Program-made: the position numbers and the translations under genes
Source: JANMCE01 sp031410595
GTDB taxonomy: Bacteria > Actinomycetota > Acidimicrobiia > Acidimicrobiales > Ilumatobacteraceae
Assembly: GCA_031410595.1 (NCBI GenBank)
Contig: JANNZM010000028.1
Location: 1-34,861 of the forward strand
Direction: 5' to 3'
DNA length: 34,861 nt
Notes under the pieces: generated by a model
Databases searched by the model: none
The model's input: only the letters and a program-made list of their open reading frames with translations
What the model was told of the DNA's origin: nothing
In this document: piece by piece, positions 8,489 through 16,804 of the stretch
Layout of the letters: each line of letters begins with the position of its first letter
Position numbering within the stretch: the first letter of the stretch is position 1

Positions 8489-10150
8489 CTCCACGGTCGT
8501 GGCCGACGCGTTGCTCCATTGTTGCCAGTCGGCCCACAGGGTGTCGCGCACGCGCGCCGTGTCGAGCGTGAGCATTGCTTGCGCAGTAGCAACATCGGTT
8601 GCCGACCACAGCACGGGGGGAGTGGCGTCACTGATCCAGATGTACCCGTCGGCCCATTCGGGAGGCACCTTCGAGCCGCTATCTGAGTCTCTCCGGCCGC
8701 TCCAGCTGCCGCTCACGAACCGCTTGGCCCCGTCGCTACTCATTCCTTGTGCGGCCAACCACAGCGCCACGATTCCTCTCGCCTGACCACCCGCCCAGCA
8801 CGGTGCATCGTCTGTCGGTACGGATGGAAGGCCGACCGACCAAAGGCCGAGCGCCAGCCGATTGATCATGTTCGACTCCGTTCCATCGACTTCCACCCCG
8901 TTCCAAGTGGCCTCATCCGCACTCCACGAAGTGGCCAGCGCTTTGGCGTCGAACCGATCGCGCACGGCTGGGTCGAGTCGATCGAGGTGACGTTCGTGCC
9001 AGACGACCGCGAATCCGTCGTCGCGCCGCTGCGGTGCTATCGCAGCGAACGGCGCGGTGAGCTCGCGGGCCCAGACCTTGGTGATGTCGGAGTAGTCGCG
9101 GTAGGCACACAGCATCAAGCCGTTCGTAGTGTCGCACGACGAGTGCGCGATGGGATCGGTGATCATCGCAGCGATTCGCTCGGCATCATCCTCGGTCATC
9201 GGGCGCGTCTGGACGTAGCCGGTCACCACGGCAAGTGAGACAGCACCGACACCGAGGAACAGGGTCAGCCGGTCGTGTCGTTGCCTGGCAACCGCGACTA
9301 CCGCGACAACGAGTGCTAGTGAGAGCAGGTAGGCGGCGTGCCACCAGTTGGGGCGAATAGCGAAGGCCCAGTCATGATCGGGGTAGCGCGGCCAGATCGA
9401 CAACTGGCGGGTGAGACTCCAGTGGTGGCCACCGATGGCCCCGATGGTGGATCCACCGATCGCCAGCACAACAAGTGCGGCGAGAGCGACTAGGGGGTTT
9501 GGGAGCCACTTCGCTAACGCAATAGCGAGCGATCCGGCGCACGACACGAGCGCGAAGCTCACCGAGATGTCGCCAATGCTCGCCGCGTCGATCGCGCCGA
9601 AGTGGTTGGTCAGAAACCTGCCGCTGGCAAACGTCGCGGCGACGAACACGATCTGGACAACCAGCGCCATCCACATGGAACCGAGATGACCGACGACACG
9701 AGTCGTGGCGGTCGCCGGCAATGAACCGAACAGTTCCTCAGTCCCCTCACGTCTGGCACGCAACGCGGCGAGGTTCATCGCCACCAACGTCATCCCTGCG
9801 AACGGGAGAGTGAACACCGGCAGCAACGCCAACCAGTACCGCCACGAGTTGTTCGCTCCGATGTTGTCCGAAGCCCACACGAGACCGAAGATCACGAGGA
9901 TCGCGATCGACATGAAGATCCCGACGATGAACACCTCGTTTCGCAACAGCTGACGGCCCTCGACCCGGGCCAGATGCACGGCGGCTGCACGTTGGGCCCC
10001 TGAACCCACATGTCGCGCGTCGGAGCCGTGTTCCGACACAGATATGGGTTGAGCCGGCCGCCAATCGTCGGTATCTGTTCGGTTGTTGCCGCGGTGGGTG
10101 AATGCATACGCGATCCCGAACACCAGCGCGGCGAGGATGATTACTTCCAT
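8393..10150 (-). CDS. ABC-2-type permease / large membrane protein, C-terminus replaced by IS sequence
   Basis: The 585-residue product has an N-terminal membrane helix, then a cluster of membrane segments between about residues 80 and 330, and a long soluble C-terminal part, consistent with a permease of an ABC-2-like exporter. Its ATG overlaps the end of the ATPase gene by 10 nt and it is the last gene of the sigma / anti-sigma / ABC operon. The last 30 or so residues (after about 554) are encoded by the IS3 remnant beginning near 8488, so the natural C-terminus is lost. Whether the protein still works depends on the importance of the missing tail. Substrate unknown. Confidence 0.7.
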   Translation of the reverse strand: MEVIILAALVFGIAYAFTHRGNNRTDTDDWRPAQPISVSEHGSDARHVGSGAQRAAAVHLARVEGRQLLRNEVFIVGIFMSIAILVIFGLVWASDNIGANNSWRYWLALLPVFTLPFAGMTLVAMNLAALRARREGTEELFGSLPATATTRVVGHLGSMWMALVVQIVFVAATFASGRFLTNHFGAIDAASIGDISVSFALVSCAGSLAIALAKWLPNPLVALAALVVLAIGGSTIGAIGGHHWSLTRQLSIWPRYPDHDWAFAIRPNWWHAAYLLSLALVVAVVAVARQRHDRLTLFLGVGAVSLAVVTGYVQTRPMTEDDAERIAAMITDPIAHSSCDTTNGLMLCAYRDYSDITKVWARELTAPFAAIAPQRRDDGFAVVWHERHLDRLDPAVRDRFDAKALATSWSADEATWNGVEVDGTESNMINRLALGLWSVGLPSVPTDDAPCWAGGQARGIVALWLAAQGMSSDGAKRFVSGSWSGRRDSDSGSKVPPEWADGYIWISDATPPVLWSATDVATAQAMLTLDTARVRDTLWADWQQWSNASATTVEWTALRFPDSGCRSLLFRGCGHGESPKVFVGV

Positions 10151-11025
10151 GACGACTCCTGTAACACCGTCGCCCCGACGAGCAACAGGTACCCGTCCTC
10201 GACCCTGGGTTCGTCGAGACGAGCATTCGGCGGCGGTTCACCGACATGGCGGACCATGCCGTCACCGGTCATCCACGCCAGCTGAGCAGACGGGTCACGT
10301 GTAGCGGCGAGCCACACCCGGCCGGATGCAAGCCCGGCCAGACCCAAAGGGGTGCCGTCGTAGCGGATGACGCCGCCGTGCATCACCACGACCCGCTGGC
10401 ACAACGCAGCGACATCCTCGGTCTGATGCGTCGACAGCACCACCGTGGCCCCGCTCGCAGCGGTCGACAACAGCTCACGGAACCGAAGCCGTTGCTCCGG
10501 ATCGAGACCTGCCGTCGGCTCGTCGAGGACCAGCAACTCCGGTGAGCCAAGCAACGCTTGCGCGATCGCGACTCGTCGACGCATCCCACCCGACAGCTGC
10601 CGAATGCGCTTGTGCATCACCGACGTTAGACCGACCACATCGAGCACACGACGGACCTCGTCATGTCGAGCCCGTCGATCGGTGATGAGCTTCAGTACCG
10701 CCACGTAGTCAACGAAATCGAACGCCGAGAACTGTCGATGGAACCCAGGCTCCTGAGGCACGTAACCCAGCCGCCGACGTATGTGTTCGCGGGCCGGGGC
10801 GTTCGCAGTCGTTTGACCCAACAACTCGACTTCCCCGCTGTCTGGCGCGAGCACAGTCGCCATCATGCGCAGCAAGGTAGTCTTACCGGCACCATTGGGG
10901 CCGAGCAACCCGGTGATCCCTGTCCCGATCGACAGGGTCACATCATTGACCGCGACCGTGCGCCCGTACCGTTTGGTGACGCCATCGAGCAATACACCGG
11001 CCGTTGCTAACGTCGAGTCGTTCAT
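10141..11025 (-). CDS. ABC transporter ATP-binding protein
   Basis: The 294-residue product has all ABC ATPase signatures: Walker A GPNGAGKTT (42-50), Q-loop near Q91, signature LSGGM (144-148), Walker B LLVLDEP (164-170), and the switch His in STHQTED. The arrangement matches ATPases of ABC-2 exporters (drug, lipid or antibiotic resistance types). The chosen ATG overlaps the anti-sigma stop (ATGA), and the frame upstream of it has no homology. A C-terminal extension of about 70 residues follows the catalytic core. It would energise the membrane protein encoded next, and its cotranscription with an ECF sigma factor suggests envelope-stress control. Confidence 0.92.
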   Translation of the reverse strand: MNDSTLATAGVLLDGVTKRYGRTVAVNDVTLSIGTGITGLLGPNGAGKTTLLRMMATVLAPDSGEVELLGQTTANAPAREHIRRRLGYVPQEPGFHRQFSAFDFVDYVAVLKLITDRRARHDEVRRVLDVVGLTSVMHKRIRQLSGGMRRRVAIAQALLGSPELLVLDEPTAGLDPEQRLRFRELLSTAASGATVVLSTHQTEDVAALCQRVVVMHGGVIRYDGTPLGLAGLASGRVWLAATRDPSAQLAWMTGDGMVRHVGEPPPNARLDEPRVEDGYLLLVGATVLQESSWK

Positions 11026-11882
11026 CGTCGTCCTCCACTTTCGATCATTGTCTCGAAACAGGTCTTGCGCGTCGCGACTGTTGCCAACCCGATCGCAGCG
11101 ACAACGGCGACGGCGGTCTGCCCCGATGAACTGAAAATCAACGATCTGTCCACGAAATCGCCCGTCCCGCCGCGGTCGATCAGCACGACCAACGCCAACA
11201 ACCACCCGCCACCAGCAATTCCTCCTGCACGTTCGGGAGACATCACGGTCGACAACGCAAGGGTGATCGTCACCAAAGCGAACGACGGCAGCACCCATCC
11301 GAACAGATCCCAACCCTCACCAGGAGCGACAAGCGCGGCTACAGCCAACAGTGGCATGGTGGTCGCGATCACCGCCGTCGTGCGTAAAAGCGTTAACCGC
11401 AGACCGCTCATCGGCGCAGCCACTCCGATCTCGTAGGTGGGGTCCAAGGTCGGGCCGTACGCAGTGGCGACACCGGCCAGGGGCAACAACGGAGCGATCA
11501 CGAGCAGCAGCCACGGCCCCTCCTCGTTGATGCGGGCAGCTGCAGCGGCGAACGCCGCCACCACCACCACGGCGGCCAGCCACGCGAGACGCAGCGCCGG
11601 TGTCGTCGCGACCAGCTTGGCCGTGTCGGGGCGAACTCGCATCGCGCAGAGAAGTCGTTCGGTGATCGAACGCGTGGGTCGATCAACCCGCTCGAGCACC
11701 CGACCCCACACCGCGTGCTGGTTCACGGGTCCGTCCTGAGCCGCGAGAGCCACGTCAGCGAGTTCTGCTCGGCACCTCGCGCAACTCATGAGGTGTGCCT
11801 CGATCGCTGCGGCCGTGGCCGCAGTTACCGACAGCTCGCAGTAACCGGCAAACAGTTCTTCGTCGATATGGATCGTGTTCAC
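11022..11882 (-). CDS. Membrane anti-sigma factor with zinc-finger (ZAS-type) N-terminus
   Basis: The 286-residue product begins with a short cytoplasmic zinc-binding anti-sigma domain: H30, C34 and C37 form the HxxxCxxC motif (AHLMSCARC). About six hydrophobic segments follow from residue 97 on. Such proteins hold the partner ECF sigma factor at the membrane until a signal releases it. Its start overlaps the sigma stop by 4 nt and its end overlaps the ATPase start by 4 nt. The large multi-pass membrane part is unusual for this class, most of which have one helix, and suggests that the membrane section senses or even interacts with the ABC transporter. Confidence 0.88.
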   Translation of the reverse strand: MNTIHIDEELFAGYCELSVTAATAAAIEAHLMSCARCRAELADVALAAQDGPVNQHAVWGRVLERVDRPTRSITERLLCAMRVRPDTAKLVATTPALRLAWLAAVVVVAAFAAAAARINEEGPWLLLVIAPLLPLAGVATAYGPTLDPTYEIGVAAPMSGLRLTLLRTTAVIATTMPLLAVAALVAPGEGWDLFGWVLPSFALVTITLALSTVMSPERAGGIAGGGWLLALVVLIDRGGTGDFVDRSLIFSSSGQTAVAVVAAIGLATVATRKTCFETMIESGGRR

Positions 11883-12421
11883 GTCAATGCTCCTCGAAGT
11901 TGGATGCGGGCCCGCATCATTCGTGTCTTGACCGTGCCCGTTGGAATCCCCAGCAGCCGCCCGGCCTCCCTCGTCGTAAGCCCATCGAGGATTGTGGCTT
12001 GGACCACGGCACGCAGCTCGACCGGCAAACCATCGATCGCTCCGGCCAGGTCACCGTGTGAGATTCCCCACAACACCACGTCTTCGGCCGTTACCAACGT
12101 TGATGCATCCGACACTCGGTTCGACACTGGCGACCAGCGTGACCGATGACGCAAAACACCGATCAATCGGCGGATCGCTATCCCCCAGATCCACGCGGTC
12201 GGCTCGCCCGCTCCACTCCACCGGCCGGCGCCGCGCCACACCGCGACGAACGTGTCCTGTACCGCCTCAGCCACCACGTCGAGATCCGCGCAGCGGTGAC
12301 GAAGCCTTGCCGTCAACCACGGCTGATGCCGCACGTACAACTCGCGTAACGCGGCCCGGTCACCGTCGGCGATCGCAGCAATCAGCTCCGCATCACTGGA
12401 CAACGACGGATCCACGCTCAT
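11879..12421 (-). CDS. ECF-type RNA polymerase sigma factor
   Basis: The 180-residue product has the two domains of an ECF sigma factor: region 2 (about 15-80, with AEAVQDTFVAVWR, the core-binding and -10 recognition helix) and region 4 (about 115-170, with TTREAGRLLGIPTGTVKTRMMRAR, the -35 recognition helix-turn-helix). The ATG at 12421 was preferred over an upstream ATG at 12448 because the family homology starts near it; both stay open. It heads the four-gene operon and is coupled to its own anti-sigma factor by ATGA overlap. A possible ECF-like -35 (TGAACC) lies just upstream, allowing autoregulation. Confidence 0.93.
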   Translation of the reverse strand: MSVDPSLSSDAELIAAIADGDRAALRELYVRHQPWLTARLRHRCADLDVVAEAVQDTFVAVWRGAGRWSGAGEPTAWIWGIAIRRLIGVLRHRSRWSPVSNRVSDASTLVTAEDVVLWGISHGDLAGAIDGLPVELRAVVQATILDGLTTREAGRLLGIPTGTVKTRMMRARIQLRGALT

Positions 12422-12613
12422 ACCTACACAGTCGCGCAACCACGGCACAACGGTTCACGAACGACGGCAATTGAGGCACCGCATCCATCACAATTTGAAT
12501 ACGCTCACGATTTCGGTCCGGATTTCCGTGGGCGTGGCCCTACTCGGAGTGTTGGGTGAACTTGGTGGCAGCGAGCCGCCGATCCCGACGTCGTCATGGT
12601 TCGGAAATCGCGG

Positions 12614-12627
12614 CCGGTTCGAACCGG
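12614..12627. promoter_or_regulatory. 14-bp perfect palindrome in divergent intergenic region
   Basis: CCGGTTCGAACCGG reads the same on both strands and lies 73 nt before the PLP enzyme start in the 279-nt gap between divergent genes. It could be an operator for a dimeric regulator. Its core GGTTCGAACC resembles a tRNA T-loop, but no cloverleaf can be built around it. Confidence 0.35.
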
Positions 12628-12700
12628 GGAGGTTTTTACCGTCCCGGCAGTTGCGCGGACGGAGGTAGATTCGATGAGGGACGCGACGAAAGGGTGATCC

Positions 12701-13639
12701 ATGGATTCGATCTCGGTAGGTGCGCTGGCGGGCATTGGGAACACGCCGTTAGTCGAACTGGTACGCGTGGTGCCTGAGGGTTCAGCGCGGGTGATGGTCA
12801 AGCTAGAATTCGCGAACCCGACCGGGAGTATGAAGGACCGGATGGCACGCGCCGCGATTGAGGGCGCAGTACGCGACGGACGCCTACATCGTGGCGACAG
12901 CGTGGTCGAGTACACCGCCGGTACGACAGGAATTTCACTCGCGTTCGTTTGCGCGGCACTCGGGTACGGGCTCCACATCGTCTTCTCCGACGCGTTCAGC
13001 ATTGAGAAGGGCCGAACGATGCGAGCGTTCGGCGCCGTCGTGGAGGAGGTGCACAGCCCGTCCGGCCAGATCAACGAGGCCCTGATCAAAGCGATGATTG
13101 CTCGGGCTGGTGAGGTTGCTGCCGAACCCGGACGTTGGTGGTGTGACCAGTTAAACAATCACGATGCGATCGCCGGATATCTGCCGCTCGGCGAGGAAAT
13201 CTGGGCCCAGACAGGCGGCCGGATCGACGCGTTCGTGCACTCTGTCGGTACAGCCCATTCCATCCACGGTGCCGCACGAGCGTTGCGTTCCCACGGAGCG
13301 CCGATCCACGTTACCGCTGTGGAACCCGCCGAGTCCGCCGTGTTGTCGACGGGACAATCCGGTTCGCACAAGATCGAAGGCATCGGTATCGGGTTCATCC
13401 CTCCGTTGTGGGAACCGGATCAGGTCGATGAGATCCAGACGGTGACGACCGACGACGCGATGCACATGGCTCGACGCCTGGCACGTGAGGAAGGTTTGTT
13501 TGCTGGGGCGTCCTCGGGAGCGAATGTCGTCGCCGCTCTCCGTGTTGCTAAACGCCTCGGTCCTGACGCCACCGTTGTCACCATTTTGTGCGACTCCGGA
13601 CTGCGTTACTTGTCCACCGATCTGTACCATCAGACCTGA
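12701..13639 (+). CDS. Cysteine-synthase-like PLP-dependent enzyme
   Basis: The 312-residue product is a fold-type II PLP enzyme of the cysteine synthase / cystathionine beta-synthase family. K45 in the NPTGSMKDR motif should bind PLP. The glycine-rich phosphate loop is seen near 222-226 (GIGIG), and the family C-terminal GASSGAN is present. The substrate loop reads TAGTTG instead of the canonical TSGNTG of CysK, so the amino-acid or nucleophile specificity may differ from O-acetylserine sulfhydrylation. The ATG at 12701 follows AAAGGGTG. It stands alone on the plus strand, diverging from the sigma-factor operon; no serine acetyltransferase is nearby. Confidence 0.85.
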   Translation: MDSISVGALAGIGNTPLVELVRVVPEGSARVMVKLEFANPTGSMKDRMARAAIEGAVRDGRLHRGDSVVEYTAGTTGISLAFVCAALGYGLHIVFSDAFSIEKGRTMRAFGAVVEEVHSPSGQINEALIKAMIARAGEVAAEPGRWWCDQLNNHDAIAGYLPLGEEIWAQTGGRIDAFVHSVGTAHSIHGAARALRSHGAPIHVTAVEPAESAVLSTGQSGSHKIEGIGIGFIPPLWEPDQVDEIQTVTTDDAMHMARRLAREEGLFAGASSGANVVAALRVAKRLGPDATVVTILCDSGLRYLSTDLYHQT

Positions 13640-13748
13640 CCGCCATGGCCCGTAAGCAGCGTTCACCGGCTAACGGTGCGTGCGGTTTCATCGCCAATCA
13701 AACGACAGATGAATGGGGCCAACGGCGCGGGCGGTGGTTGTGACCTGA

Positions 13749-14357
13749 TCAATGGCCGGGCGGTGATGCTGTCGGGTTGAGTTCGCGCTCAGGGGTTTGA
13801 CGAAGTCTGCGAGAGCGCCGGATGACGGTGGCGGCGGTAAGCACAAGGAGCCCGGCGCCGGGGAAGATCCACGGTGGGAAGATCAGGCTGAGCACGATAG
13901 CGGCGATGCCAACACCGTTGCCGACGGCGTGCTTGAACCACAACCAAGCTGCGAGGAGCACAGCGAACCCGATCACGTACCAGACTCCGCGTTCGGCGAG
14001 GGCGTGTCCGGAGACGAAACCTGGGCGTGATGGCCCGGAGGCGCTTGCCTGGTTGTCGGTCCAGTCAGCGGTGCCGATCGCATTCACGACTCGCAGGTTC
14101 CCGATCGTCGGAATCAACGTCGACACCGCGACCGCGGTGGCCAGAACCCACAGTTCGGCACGTCTCCGAAGCAGCGGCTGTGATGCCCACACGAGTACAG
14201 CTAGGGCGAACACGACTCCGAAGATCATGGTGGCGCTGGCGAGGTGCCCGGCGGCATGGCCACTGGCGTGATAGTGACCAAACCAGATGATCTGGGCCGC
14301 GATGATCGGCGCGGGCATCGCCGGTATCGGCCACCACTGGCGTGCGAATCGGGTCAT
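13749..14357 (-). CDS. Predicted multi-pass membrane protein, last gene of P450 operon
   Basis: The 202-residue product has about five hydrophobic segments (near residues 12-28, 40-60, 70-88, 125-142 and 148-175) and a basic C-terminal tail. I do not recognise a family. It starts 11 nt after the P450 stop on the same strand, so it is almost certainly cotranscribed. The two His-rich turns near the N-terminus (GHYHASGHAAGH) could bind a metal or haem, which is speculative. A role in presenting lipid substrate or electrons to the P450 is possible but unproven. Confidence 0.7.
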   Translation of the reverse strand: MTRFARQWWPIPAMPAPIIAAQIIWFGHYHASGHAAGHLASATMIFGVVFALAVLVWASQPLLRRRAELWVLATAVAVSTLIPTIGNLRVVNAIGTADWTDNQASASGPSRPGFVSGHALAERGVWYVIGFAVLLAAWLWFKHAVGNGVGIAAIVLSLIFPPWIFPGAGLLVLTAATVIRRSRRLRQTPERELNPTASPPGH

Positions 14358-14368
14358 GCGGTCATCTC

Positions 14369-15766
14369 CTACACCGTTCTATCGTGACGTTCCGGCCGTG
14401 ACGTGACGCGGAAGGGTGCGCCGCCTGCTGGTCGGTTGACGACCATCCCGACGGCTCGGGGCACGGTCGATGAGGTGGGCGATAGGTCGAGTCGTTGGGC
14501 GAGGCGGGCAATGATCAGCGTGAGTTCCATCTGGGCGAGAGCGAACCCGATGCACATGTGCGGTCCTCGCCCGAACGGTACCCATGCCTGGTCGGTCGCC
14601 GTCTTCTGTTCCGGTGTCAGGTTGAGGTACCGGTCGGGGTCGAAACGAAGTGGGTCAGCCCAGGCCTTCGGGTCGCGGCCGGCGAGGTGTGGGGACCAGA
14701 CGACAAGGGTGCCTTTGCGGATCCGGTGGTTTCCGAGGTGGAGGTCGTCGTCGGCGACGCGGGCGGCGATGAGCCCTGCCGGGTGCAGGCGTAACGATTC
14801 ATGAACGACGCGTTGGGCGAATTCGAGTCGGGCCAAAGAGGTTCCGTCCGGTTCGGCTATCGGACCGTCAAGCGGGCCAAGCACGAGATCTGCTTCACAC
14901 CGGAGTTGTTCCCATACGCCGGGTTCGCGGGCGGTGCGCCACAGCAACCAGGCGAGGGTGGAGGCGGTGGTGTCGTAGCCGGCGCCGATGAGGGTGTCGA
15001 CCTGGTCGCGAATTTCGGCGTCGGACAAAGTGCTGTCGTTGGCGACGACTTCGAGGACGTCGAGCGGGTCGCCCACAGGATTGGCGCGCCGGTCGGCGAC
15101 TTCCTCGTCGATGATCCGGTCGATCATCCGCCGATCGGCGCGTACCCGCGACCGGGCGGTGCGGGGGAATGGGTGCGGGATTTGTCTGACGGCGGGTGCT
15201 TCGATGAACGCTTGGGCACGTTGGAACAGGTCGCTGAATTCGGAGGTTCGGCAGGCGAGGCGTTCACCGAAGAACGCGTGGATCGTGATCCCAAGGATCA
15301 GATCACGCCCCATCGGATAGAGATCGACCGGCTGATCGGCGCGACTCGGCGCCGTGAGAAGTTGATCGACGGCGGTGTCGGTGCGTTGCACGATCATCGG
15401 GATCCAGCCGTTAAGGCGCGGGCGGGTAAAGGCGCGCTGTACCGCACCGCGTCGTCGTTGATGATCGGCGCCGTCCGAAACGATCATCGATTGTCTGCCG
15501 ACGACGAACCGAACACCAATCACGTTGAACTTGTTGTCCCAACGGAACGCGTCGGCCTTCATCGAGAACATCTCGTGCATCAACGCCGGGTCTCCGATGA
15601 TTGCGAGTCGGACACCGGGGATGCCGAGTCCGCAGATCGGCCCGTACTCGGCTCGTAGCGAGTCGAGTGCGGGTGCCGGGTCGCTGAACAACCGGCGGAC
15701 ATAGCGTGCGTTGGCCCGACCGCGTGGTCCAGGAAGCTCGATGTCCGTGGCAGTCGACACGGTCAC
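14369..15766 (-). CDS. Cytochrome P450
   Basis: The 465-residue product has the P450 hallmarks: I-helix oxygen-activation motif AGYDTT, the ExxR pair in ESLR, and the haem-binding loop FGRGPHMCIG with the thiolate ligand Cys405. It is a soluble bacterial-type mono-oxygenase that inserts one oxygen from O2 into a substrate with electrons from a ferredoxin, none of which is encoded nearby. It is the third gene of a PadR / membrane protein / P450 / membrane protein unit with 9- and 11-nt gaps. Substrate is unknown. The overall pattern resembles actinobacterial P450s of fatty-acid, terpene or sterol type, but I cannot assign a subfamily. Confidence 0.93.
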   Translation of the reverse strand: MTVSTATDIELPGPRGRANARYVRRLFSDPAPALDSLRAEYGPICGLGIPGVRLAIIGDPALMHEMFSMKADAFRWDNKFNVIGVRFVVGRQSMIVSDGADHQRRRGAVQRAFTRPRLNGWIPMIVQRTDTAVDQLLTAPSRADQPVDLYPMGRDLILGITIHAFFGERLACRTSEFSDLFQRAQAFIEAPAVRQIPHPFPRTARSRVRADRRMIDRIIDEEVADRRANPVGDPLDVLEVVANDSTLSDAEIRDQVDTLIGAGYDTTASTLAWLLWRTAREPGVWEQLRCEADLVLGPLDGPIAEPDGTSLARLEFAQRVVHESLRLHPAGLIAARVADDDLHLGNHRIRKGTLVVWSPHLAGRDPKAWADPLRFDPDRYLNLTPEQKTATDQAWVPFGRGPHMCIGFALAQMELTLIIARLAQRLDLSPTSSTVPRAVGMVVNRPAGGAPFRVTSRPERHDRTV

Positions 15767-15775
15767 GTGAGTTGG

Positions 15776-16369
15776 CTAACTCGCGGTGGTGTGCTGGGCG
15801 GATCTGCCGGCGATACCCATCGTCAGACCGACGACGATCAACGCAACGCTGCTCACCAGCGACAGCATCATCAATGCCCAGCCCGGTCCAGGCAGATCCT
15901 TGCCGTTGTACGGGGGCACGTTGATCACCACGAGCACCGCCGCAAGCAGCGCTGCACCGACGACCAGCATCGTGCGCCAACGATTCGCTCCGTTTAGGCC
16001 TACGGGACGGGCCGCTTTCCAGGCGAGGGTGGCTACAACCAACGCCGCGACCGCGGCCAGAAGGAAGACGCCGACGACCGGGCCTGTGCCAGCGACGAGC
16101 GCAAGCACGACGGCCGCGACGGTGACACCCGTAGAGATCTCGGCGACGGTTTGGGGTGAGGGACGACGGTTCATTCGGGCCTCCAGATATTGGAAAGGGA
16201 CACTGACAACAAGATCTCGAAACGTCGACCACCACACCCGAGTAGCGCCGTCGTCGGCCAGCTGCTCGGTGAACGTGGCAACCAGATCTTCGCCGTACTC
16301 GTCACGGAACGACCGCTGGTACAACGCCGAGAGATGCCGATACAAGGCGGTACTTCGTCGCGCTGTCAT
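15776..16369 (-). CDS. Membrane protein with permease-associated N-terminal helix, paired with PadR
   Basis: The 197-residue product starts with a soluble helical block (YRHLSALYQRSFRDEYGEDL) of a type often found at the start of permeases and membrane proteins encoded beside PadR regulators, where it marks the membrane partner. Four hydrophobic segments follow (about 75-95, 98-112, 130-150, 168-190). Its start overlaps the padR stop by 4 nt and its end lies 9 nt before the P450. Function unknown; the pairing with PadR is a common genomic association and suggests control of membrane state. Confidence 0.75.
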   Translation of the reverse strand: MTARRSTALYRHLSALYQRSFRDEYGEDLVATFTEQLADDGATRVWWSTFRDLVVSVPFQYLEARMNRRPSPQTVAEISTGVTVAAVVLALVAGTGPVVGVFLLAAVAALVVATLAWKAARPVGLNGANRWRTMLVVGAALLAAVLVVINVPPYNGKDLPGPGWALMMLSLVSSVALIVVGLTMGIAGRSAQHTTAS

Positions 16370-16716
16370 GCTGGGGCTCCGCCGATTCGAGGGATCGTCC
16401 GGAACCGGTCGACGAGTGTGCGAAGCCGGGCGAGTTCAATATGAGCGACTCGCTCACCGGCTTGCGTGAGACGGTAGTAGCGGCGGCGTTCGTTTCCAGT
16501 GCGTTCCGAGTCGTCGGTGGTCTCGACGATCAGATCATCAGCAAGCAGCCGGTTGAGCGTGCCGTAAAGGGTGCCCGGCCCCATGTGTACTGCGCCTTGG
16601 CTTTGCTCATCGACGAGGCGCATTAGCGCATAGCCGTGGTTCTCACCGTCAAGCAACGCGAGGAGCAGGTACATCGATGCGGCGGGCATCGGTTTGTCCG
16701 TGAGGCGACGGGGCAT
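16366..16716 (-). CDS. PadR-family transcriptional repressor
   Basis: The 116-residue product has the PadR winged helix: the N-terminal helix reads AASMYLLLALLDGENHGYALMR, with the typical HGYA, then the recognition segment GPGTLYGTLNRLL and a wing ending RRYYRLTQAGE. The C-terminal helix mediates dimerisation. The ATG at 16716 starts just before the domain; the open frame upstream is not conserved. It leads the P450 operon, is coupled to the next gene by ATGA, and carries two inverted repeats over its start region, as expected for autoregulation. The effector is unknown but is likely a hydrophobic or phenolic compound, as for other PadR proteins. Confidence 0.92.
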   Translation of the reverse strand: MPRRLTDKPMPAASMYLLLALLDGENHGYALMRLVDEQSQGAVHMGPGTLYGTLNRLLADDLIVETTDDSERTGNERRRYYRLTQAGERVAHIELARLRTLVDRFRTIPRIGGAPA

Positions 16717-16746
16717 ACTCAAAGTATGATATATCGAGATTCGATA
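16714..16746. promoter_or_regulatory. Double inverted repeat, likely PadR operator
   Basis: Two perfect 6-bp inverted repeats with 3-bp spacers sit back to back: CATACT-N3-AGTATG (16714-16728) covers the padR start codon, and TATCGA-N3-TCGATA (16732-16746) lies immediately upstream. The AT-rich TATCGA half-site resembles published PadR-type operators. Their place fits repression of padR and the downstream P450 genes. Confidence 0.65.
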
Positions 16747-16804
16747 GTCAAGAGACTTCGGCGTCACCGACCTCGGTGATTTCGCTGCACGTGTGTAGCC
16801 CGGG

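Noticed and set aside
12611..12630. A tRNA, suggested by a GGTTCGAA T-loop-like core
   Set aside because: The core belongs to a 14-bp palindrome; no anticodon arm, D arm or acceptor stem can be drawn.
13664..13678. A terminator hairpin (CACCG-GCTAA-CGGTG) after the PLP enzyme
   Set aside because: The stem has only five pairs and no T run follows, so it is too weak to claim.
16764..16779. A terminator hairpin after the acyl-CoA-dehydrogenase-like gene
   Set aside because: There is a perfect TCACCG-ACCT-CGGTGA inverted repeat, but no T run follows on the minus strand; a terminator role is not supported.
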